A DNA stretch of 64,000 nucleotides from Isoetes taiwanensis (Eukaryota; Streptophyta; Lycopodiopsida; Isoetales; Isoetaceae): assembly GCA_021234155.1 (NCBI GenBank), contig JAJEKV010000526.1:64001-128000 (forward strand), given 5' to 3'. Position numbers and translations under genes: made by a program. Below, in pieces: positions 56,715 through 64,000 of the stretch. Position 1 is the stretch's first letter. The number at the start of each line of letters is the position of its first letter. Below the pieces are notes generated by a model that was not told the DNA's origin, did no database searches, and saw only the letters and a list, made by a program, of their open reading frames with translations.

Positions 56715-58241
56715 TCCACATTTTAAGCTCACGCACCCTTTATGGATCCATATTTCTCACTATTTAACCTCATTGAACTTTCTTGCTATCCCTAAGCTGT
56801 CAAACCTCCGGCTCTAAATAGGTGTAAAACCCTCTTGTTAAAAACTACTAAGAACTATATTCTATAAAACAAAGCAAAATTATGTCCTAAAAAATGAACC
56901 AATCGGGCATTAGCGGAAGGTAATAATTTAAATTCATGCAAAGCATAATAACTCAAATTCATGCAAACCATATTAACCTAAGGCAAGAAAATAACTCAAA
57001 TTCATGCAATGCATAATACTCTCCACACACCGTATTCAGGAAGGCAAATTAAATACCTTGAATAGGGTTTCAACATCCTCTGAAACTTGAGAAGAGCGGG
57101 TTTTGAGTTTCCTCTTGCCACCGCTTCCTCGGCCCGAATCCACCTCGACCACCTCGGCCGGAATCGCCTAATAACAGTCGCCAAGATCACTTTCGGATAA
57201 GCTTCGAGCTGCTTTCGAAGAAATAGCTATTTTACCCGTACAGAAATAGCGTTTTTACCCGCTGAGACGAGAAATTTGAATTTCAAGAAAACACAATATC
57301 GGGTTTGAAATATTCTTGACACATAAAAATAATAATGGCTAAAGATTCACTTTCAAAAACAAAAAGAACCCGTCCCCGACTTCTTTCGTTGAGTTTTAAA
57401 ACCAATCTACGTGTTCTTTCATTGATTACATTTATCCCCGGCCTAAACGTAAGTTAACCTAGTCTTTCTTCTAATTGAATTTTTCCCCGGCCTTTCTTAG
57501 CGTTTCCATAGCACGGCGATTTCGGTGAACTTCGAATCGGCTTCTCAAGAATGGCTCTGAGAATTGCAGTGCGCATCTCATTCCTATAGCTTGTACAATA
57601 ATTTCCAATAAAGGTTATGCGAATAGGCAATTGGTGCTAAAGGTCGAAGATGAATGTTTCATGTTAACTACAAATCAGAAAAGGAAAGTAGGATTATGCA
57701 AGATCGACTCCATCGATCCGGACCGCAAACTTGTCATGGAATTCTAAACAAAGGATAAGTATGTCCGAATTCTGACTAACCGTTGCGCTATGGATGAAGC
57801 TTTACCTCGCAGACGCCTTAGGTGGAGGAGATACGGTTGGAGAAAGTGTTGGAACATTTGTTGCATGGCCAAAACCGCTTAAAAAGGTATGTAACATGTA
57901 TTACATTGTAGAAATATAGAAGTAGACAAAATTTGTTGTATTAATTGGAAAAAGTTTACAATTGTATATAATCTAGATAAACCGGACATACAAAATCCCG
58001 GTGTTTCAAACGCGGTCAGCTCACTCCAAGCCCGATCTATTGAGTAGCTTGGCTATCGATACTTCCATTTCCATTCGGGGCATAGTGAATGGATCGAGGT
58101 AAAACTTGACCAAAACCCCAAGCTCTAGCTCCACCTCCCCCTTTGCTCCACCTCCACCTCCCTGCTCCTCCTCCCTGCTCCATCTCTCGCTCCATTGGTT
58201 GAGCCATCTCCATTGCATGTTATGCCACCACAGGATATTGG
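56715..58241. other. Spacer with one coding-like patch
   Basis: Mostly AT-rich. At about 57590-57750 (plus) about 50 codons are open and read SNKGYANRQLVLKVEDECFM and TTNQKRKVGLCKIDSIDPD, which may be an exon relic of unknown family. A CT-rich, Pro/Ser-coding patch with CTCCACCTCC and CTGCTCC repeats lies at 58125-58200. Confidence 0.35.
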
Positions 58242-58257
58242 CACTACAAAAAAAATT

Positions 58258-58640
58258 GCCATTCACGGCGTCCATTCACGGCGTCCGGGCGTCGTTTGAG
58301 CGTCGATGGCAACGCCAAAGCGTCGATGAGCGGCGCGCTATAACGACGTCTTGCGTGGATTTTCACGGCGATGGGCAGCGTCGCTATCTGGCGTCGCAGT
58401 AACGGCGTCGATCTTAAAGCGACGGCGTGGCGTGGATTCGCCTTAACGACGTGCATTACGCGCCCGCATGGCCGACGGCGTGGCATCGGCGGAGGGTTCT
58501 TGGCGGTGGGCGACCGTGTTTGGCGTCGTTTAACGGCGTCGCATTGCGATGGCGACCCGCCTTGGCCGGCGGCGGCATGGCGTTACCGGCCGTTCTGGCG
58601 GCGTGCGCCGCCCAGCGTCGTTTAACGGCGTTATTTGTAT
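58258..58640. repeat. Left subterminal repeat block
   Basis: About fifteen GGCGTC/GACGTC-like hexamers on both strands, with CGTCGTTTAACGGCGTC near 58517-58535 and again near 58615. CpG/CHG-rich in an AT-rich neighbourhood. Such motif arrays bind transposase in CACTA elements. Confidence 0.75.
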
Positions 58641-58884
58641 TAAAAAATTTTTTTTTTTTTAATAAATTGAAAAATAATAATAATACATTTATTATGAATG
58701 AAGTTAATACATTTAATTTAAAGCCTATAAAATGAATTTAACCAATAAAAAAATATAAGATTTTAACGTCATTAAATGATGTAAACCCAAATATATTAAA
58801 AAAATACAAAAAAAATAAATGAAGCCCCCAATTTTTAGCTAAATACATTAATCAATAAATTAAGCTAAATACATTAATCAATAC

Positions 58885-59277
58885 ATTAAGCATATTGAAA
58901 ATTAAATGTACACCGGGTACAAAGTTGGCAAAAGTTGTTTTGCACAAACGCATTTGCTAGGAAGTGTACATGCAAAACAATAAATTCAATGATTAGTAAA
59001 ATATTAGTATAAATAAACAACTTAAAAGGAAAAAATATGGAAAATCAATGGGGGAGGAAATTGGTTTCAATGGCGTCCCCTTCTTGGATAACAATTTAAC
59101 CTAAATAAAGCATTAGTATTTTATTAAGCGTATTGAAAAAATTAAATCCTTACGGAAGAGGTGCCAACTTGTTTTGCAAAGAACAACACATTTTGCTAAG
59201 TGTACATGCAAAACAAAAAATTCAATGATTAAGAAAGAAATAGTATAAAACAACTAATAAGGAAAATTTTGGAAAAG
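58885..59277. repeat. Two-copy duplication, about 237-bp period
   Basis: 58885-59045 and 59122-59277 share ATTAAGC.TATTGAAAA, AAGTGTACATGCAAAACAA and TTCAATGATTA. The rest of 58641-59330 is AT-rich and non-coding. Confidence 0.8.
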
Positions 59278-59329
59278 AAGAAGGGTCTACGTCTTTTAAC
59301 GGCGTCTTCTTAGATGGGGAAAAAATTAG

Positions 59330-60199
59330 AAGAAGAATGGAAGAATTCGAAGAAAGAAAAGGCTAAGAAGAAGAGGAGGAACCGAAAATGGGAGGAAGAA
59401 TCTGAAGATGATGAAAGCAAGAGGAGGGATTAAGAGTAAAGAATTTGAATAAGAGGAGGAAGAAAAGTATAATAAGGAAGAATCGAAGAAAAGATGACAA
59501 AGGGAATGGAAGAATATGTATGGGAAGAAGGATGCAAGAATGGAAGAAGAAGAATGAAGGTTGAAGGAAGAACAAACAACAAATACAAAAAGCCCTAAAT
59601 CTACCCAAAACAAGTTTAGATTCAAAAAAGCGAGTTGGTTGATCCGTGCACATACCTTATAAAAGCTTGTCTTACACTTAGAATAGACCCCAAAGTAGAT
59701 CAGCGCCGAAAATCCTCTCAAAAGCGCTCCTCCATAGCTTTGCTTGCTTTCGAAAATAAGCGGCGGGATTGCGCTGTTTTCGATTTAAATCCAGTAGTGG
59801 ATTTAGTTTAACGTCGTGACTATCGGTGCTGGCGACAAAAGCGTCGTTGAGCGGCGTTTATAGCGGCGTTTTTTTTTTCGGCGACCAAAAAATTAAAATA
59901 GTATAGAATATGTACACTTGATACATGGGTTTATTTAACATGGATAGGGGTTTATTTGACTTGCTACACGTTAAAGTTATGAAATATACCACCATGAAAA
60001 TATTCAATGTTTTTGTGGTACATCCGTTGAGCTATGAGGTATATAATCGATGATGATAACTAGTAATACCTTACCTTCCCGATAACTAATACCTTACCAA
60101 TAGCTCGTGTTAAGCATTCGGCGACGACATATATATATTTTTTAATTTTGTCCACAACTATGAGAACTAATACCCTACCAACATCACGAAGATGTAGAT
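59330..60199. other. Purine-rich stretch and second GGCG block
   Basis: 59330-59600 is GAAGAA-rich on the plus strand and gives Ser/Phe-rich antisense frames that I do not regard as genes. 59790-59880 has a short block with GCGTCGTTGAGCGGCG motifs next to CCAGTAGTGG, possibly an internal or second element end. 59881-60199 is AT-rich. Confidence 0.5.
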
Positions 60200-63085
60200 C
60201 GAATTTAAGTCCGTACTATGCATTAATTACGAATTTCTGAATGTCTTGCTCTACTACTTAAGCGGCCCTTGACTTCTAAGCGCCTAGCGGGAGAGTACAG
60301 GTCAAACTCCATTCCGTCAGTTTCCCCTTGCTTGGCGTTCTCAACTACATGTGATAAACCCACGTCCCAAGTGCAAAGACCAAAACTTCGGCACCCAAAG
60401 CGCAAACCACGCTGGAACACGGCAGCTCATAGGGTTTACGTTTGGGAGGCTCTATCCTTGTCGGTTGACTAGGACCTTCTTGTAGATGTCTTGGCGTAGA
60501 GGGGGTGTTGATGCGAGCACGGACCCTAAAAACCACCCGAAGCGGCTTGCCCCAAAATTCCTCTCCAGAAGGCCACGGCAGCGGACGGGCAACTTCCCCT
60601 CTCGGGGCAAGTGATACGTCTGCGCCAATGGGCTCCGAAGCGTCGATATTGCCTCTAGGGACCAAGTTTTGTGGCGAAGCCCACCCCTTCTCGAAGAAGC
60701 GCCAAACTATCTCATGTGCAACACACTCGTAGTCAATTGGCCTAGGAGGTGGGTCTTTGAATCTTTGCAATGTAGAGGCGTAAGTGTTTCTTTCTTTTGC
60801 AAAACTGACCGTGTAACTTGGTCCTTAGGGGAATTTTGGCATTCGGACGATGTGGCAAAGTCGGATCGCCATTTTGGAGCCTCGCAATGTCCGAACGACA
60901 AAACACTTTGGTTTCTAAGCGTCGCCCTTAGGGGGCGCTTAGCGGTTTGATATGTTCTCCCGGACGGATGTTGCATTTTTGGACCTTTCGGACCAGGTTC
61001 CTTGAACAAAGGATTCAGCGGTCGGATCACGGGAACCAAGATCCGGGAGTGTGGTCTTTAAGCGTCGCCCCGCCCGGGAATTTGCGGGAAAAGGCTGCCT
61101 CGGGAAGCTTTTGGGGCTCGCCTCACGGGGTTGGACTCTCCCCTCTAACGAGGAGGCCTTGCAAGGTCCGGCCTTGTTTGACTTGGGCAAGTGTGCGGCT
61201 GTTTGCCCAACAACAGCTGCCGGACTGTTCTAGTGCAAACTATTTGATCTAAACCTTATCCAAAATTTTTGAAAGTTGGCTGTATGTTGGCGATGACTTA
61301 GGAAGCTAGGCGACAAAAATCAGAATTTAAGTGCGTACTATGCATTAATTACGAATTCTGAATGTCTTGCTCTTTGCAAAAGCGGCCCTTGACTTCTAAG
61401 CGCCTAGCGGGAGGAGTATAGGTCCAAACTCCATTCCGTCGGTTCCCCTTGCTTGGCGTTCTCAAGCGCATGTGATTGGCCACGTCCCAAGTGCAAAAGA
61501 CCAAAACTTCGGCACCCAAAAGCGCCAAAACCGCTAGAACACGGCAACTCATAGGGTTTACGTTTTGGAGGCTCTATCCTTGTCGATTTGACTAGGACCT
61601 TTGCGCCGTGTCTTGGCGTAGAGGGGGTGTTGATGCGAGCACGGACCCTAAAACCACCGAAGCGGCTTGCCCCAAAATTCCTCTCCGAAGGCCACAGCGA
61701 CGGACGGGCAACTTCCCTCTCGGGCAGTGATCTGTCTCGCCAGCGGACTCAAGGCGTCGATATTGCCCTAGGGACCAAGTTTTGTGGCCAGAAGCCCACC
61801 CCTTCTCGAAGAAGCGCCAAACTATCTCATGTGCAACACACTCGTAGTCAATTGGCCTAGGAGGTGGCTGCTGAATACTGCAATGTAGGGCGTAAGTGTT
61901 TCTTTCTTTTGCAAAACTGACCGTGTAACTTGGTCCTTAGGGTAATTTTGGCATTCCGGACGATGTGGCGAAGTCGGATCGCCATTTTGGAGCCTCCGCA
62001 ATGTCCGAACGACAAAACACTTTGGTTTCTACACTGTCGCCCGCAGGACGCTTCGCGGTTTGATATGTTCTCCCGGACGGATGTTGGATTTTTTTGGACC
62101 TTCTCGGACCAGGTTCCTTGAACAAAGGATTCAGCGATGGGATCACGGGAGGCAAGAGATCCGGGAGTGTGGTCTTTAGCGTCGCCCCGTGAAGGCTTGC
62201 GAGAAAGGCTGCCTCGGGGAAGCTTTTGGGGCTCGCCTCACGGGGTTGGACTCTCCCCTCTAATGAGGAGGCCTTGCAAGGTCTGGCCTTGTTTGACTTG
62301 GGCAAGTGTGCCATTTCGGCTGCCTTAACAACGAGCTGCCTGGACCGTTCTAATGCAAACTATTTGATCTAAACCTTATCCAAATTTTTTTGAAAGTTGG
62401 CCTGTATGTTGGCGATGACTTAGGAAGCTCGACAAAAAAATCAGAATTTAAGTCCGTACTATGCATTAATTCTGAATGTCTTGCTCTTTGCAAAAGTGGG
62501 CCTTGACTTCTAAGCGCCACAGCGGGAGAGTACTGGTCCAAACTCCATTCCGTCAGTTCCCCTTGCTTGGCGTTCTCAAGCGCATGTGATCGGCCCACGT
62601 CCCAAGTGCAAAGACCAAAACTTCGGCACCCAAAGCGCCAAACCCTGCTAGAACACGGCAACTCATAGGGTTTACGTTTCGAGTCTCTATCCTTGTCGAT
62701 TCGACTAGGACCTTTTGTAGGTGTCCTTACGTAGAGGGGGGGGTGTTGGCGCCGGAAGCACGGACCCTAAAACCACCCGGAGGCGGCTTGCCCCAAAAGT
62801 CCTCTCCCGAAGGCCGGGCGGGACGGGCAACTTTCCCTCTCGGGGCGTGATTCGGCTCGCCAATGGACTTCGAAGCGTCGACATTGCCCTAGGGACCAAG
62901 TTTTGTGGCGAGAAGGCCACCCCTTCTCGAAGTTCGCCAAACTATCTTATGTCCAACACACTTTCGTAGTCAAGTGGCCTAGGAGGTGGGCGTTGAATCT
63001 TTGCAATGTAGGGCGTAAGTGTGTGTTTTTTTTGCCAAACCGGACCGTGTAACTTAGTCCATAGGGTAATTTTGGCATTCCAAGC
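60200..63085. repeat. Tandem repeat, 1122-bp period, 2.6 copies
   Basis: Copies start near 60200, 61322 and 62444; the last ends near 63085. Landmarks: GTACTATGCATTAATT at each start, CCTTGACTTCTAAGCGCC, GAGCACGGACCC (not in phase-perfect frame), CCTAGGGACCAAGTTTTGTGG, and GGCCTTGCAAGGTC. GC-rich relative to its surroundings. Frames on either strand are open for up to 140 codons but are not conserved between copies, so I call no gene. Confidence 0.92.
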
Positions 63086-63089
63086 GATA

Positions 63090-63685
63090 GCGGCGTCGCG
63101 ATTATTAAATTTTTTTTTTTTTTTTTTTTCCAAAAAAAAAAAAAAAAAAAAAAAAGTGACGTCGTTAAACGGCGTTGTTTACGTGGCTCTGTCGACAATA
63201 GCGTGGTGGCGGGGCGATGCCGCCACCGCCAGAAAACTGCTGCCACGTCGGATATTCTGGCGTCGTTTAACGGCGTCATGTAAGCGATGGCGGGACACTT
63301 TGGCGTGCCCGGCTGGCATGTCGGCAAACCCCAACGGCGACCGGTCGATCAGATTTTTAGTCGTCGTTCAACGGCGTCATGTCGGCGATGTGAGAACCAC
63401 GGTGGCGTGCCACCTGGCATGTCGGCAAACCAATATGGCCGGATGTGCCACGTCGGCTCGTGAGACATCGTTCAATGGCGTCCGGCGGCGTGTTTTGATA
63501 TGCTGCCTGCCCGCCTTGCGAAAGCGGCGTGATACCATGCCACGAGCCAATCCGACACATCAGCCACGAAGCGTCGTTGAACGACGTCGAAACGACGTTG
63601 TCGTCGTTGAACGACGATGTCGTCGATGTTCGACGACGACCCGTCGTTCTTCGACGTCGCGACGTCGTTGGACGTCGACTATCCC
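63090..63685. repeat. Right subterminal repeat block
   Basis: Counterpart of 58258-58640. It has many GTCGTTNAACG(G/A)CGTC units, including three close CGTCGTTGAACGACG palindromes at 63570-63620. It also contains a T-run/A-run hairpin at 63111-63155 (about 19 T, CC, about 24 A). Confidence 0.75.
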
Positions 63686-63693
63686 TTGTAGTG

Positions 63694-64000
63694 AGTGACC
63701 TTATGATGCTATGTCATAAAGCCATATGGTCTACACTAACATCAGAAGAAATGATTTTTATTTTTTAAAACGATTATGGCATACTATGTGCCCATATTTC
63801 AAGTGTATCGGTGAAGATAAAAATAAGATGAAACAAAACAGTCAGCAAAATACCAACCAATATAAGGAAAGCATGGTATGGTTCGACCAAGCGGTCTGAT
63901 ACATGTTAAACAACTTGAGTCAAGCCATCCGGATCGTAGGATTTGTCCCAGAGCAACGTGAGCCATAGCTGATACAAACTCTCAAGCCATCCGGGCCGTA
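63694..64000. other. Spacer at the window end
   Basis: AT-rich. CAAGCCATCCGG(A/G)(T/C)CGTA occurs twice (about 63923-63940 and 63983-64000). No gene seen. Confidence 0.5.

Larger units (their letters stand above)
58242..63693. mobile_element. CACTA-like DNA transposon (5.45 kb), probably non-autonomous
   Basis: Left end CACTACAAAAAAAATTGCC and right end CTTGTAGTG (inverted CACTACAAGGG). GC-rich subterminal blocks full of GGCGTC and GTCGTTTAACGGCGTC occur at both ends (58258-58640 and 63090-63685). This is the usual CACTA (En/Spm) plan. No TNP2-type transposase is readable inside. The expected 3-bp target duplication is not seen (TGG left, AGT right), so one end may be altered, or two related elements may be joined. 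Confidence 0.65.

Noticed and set aside
59791-59798. CAGTAGTG as an alternative right end of a shorter CACTA element (58242-59797)
   Set aside because: Only the outer six bases match the left end, there is no 3-bp duplication, and the fuller subterminal block lies at 63.1-63.7 kb.
60345-60770. 141-codon minus-strand ORF in the first 1122-bp repeat
   Set aside because: Not maintained in the second and third repeat copies and without recognised domain; base errors there make the frame unreliable either way.

Overview
The window looks like nuclear DNA of a land plant with a large, transposon-rich genome. Supporting signs are plant-type LINE reverse transcriptase with a terminal zinc-binding domain, a Ty1/copia RNase H, an initiator-Met-tRNA primer-binding site, a Ty3 element with gag-pol-chromodomain, Helitron and CACTA termini, a Mutator-like MITE, long AT microsatellites and long AT-rich spacers. 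The gag, reverse transcriptase and chromodomain of the Ty3 element resemble Tf1/Tcn1-type chromoviruses, which have been reported from seed-free plants, so a lycophyte, fern or moss is possible. That is inference. I see no rRNA gene, canonical tRNA gene, CRISPR array or bacterial operon.

Layout. 1-13.7 kb: an (AT)n tract, a decayed LINE ending in poly(A) at 4126, a 550-bp foldback element (5534-6086), a dispersed repeat in two copies, a minus-strand copia RNase H remnant (about 11.8-12.3 kb) and unrecognised coding-like debris. 13.7-29.5 kb: a LINE C-terminal fragment, a helicase fragment, a zinc-finger-like gene cut by a probable LTR with a Met-tRNA primer site, a full-length but frameshifted histone H3 copy (21296-21705), an intact 170-codon ORF with a promoter-like leader (21984-22496), a minisatellite, and Helitron-like 3' ends.

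29.57-52.5 kb is the most distinctive part. About nine head-to-tail units of roughly 1.69 kb each carry one copy of a gene for a protein of about 315 aa. By eye its core resembles the Uma2 branch of PD-(D/E)XK nucleases. Each unit also has an inverted repeat and, in several, a palindrome ahead of the gene. Copy 2 has a single in-frame stop. The others carry deletions or many small indels. Three unrelated mobile elements sit in the array: a 6.2-kb chromovirus in copy 4, a 1.77-kb Helitron between units 5 and 6, and a 247-bp Mutator-like MITE with a 9-bp target duplication in copy 9. Sister units give the empty sites. Differences among later units cluster at CAG/CTG and CCG-type positions while AT-rich spacer stays identical, so some frameshifts may be sequencing errors at CHG-methylated cytosines.

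52.8-64 kb: a 5'-truncated LINE with a perfect 17-bp target duplication, a decayed minus-strand gene of unknown family, and a CACTA-like element (about 58242-63693) with GGCGTC-rich subterminal blocks and an internal 1122-bp tandem repeat.
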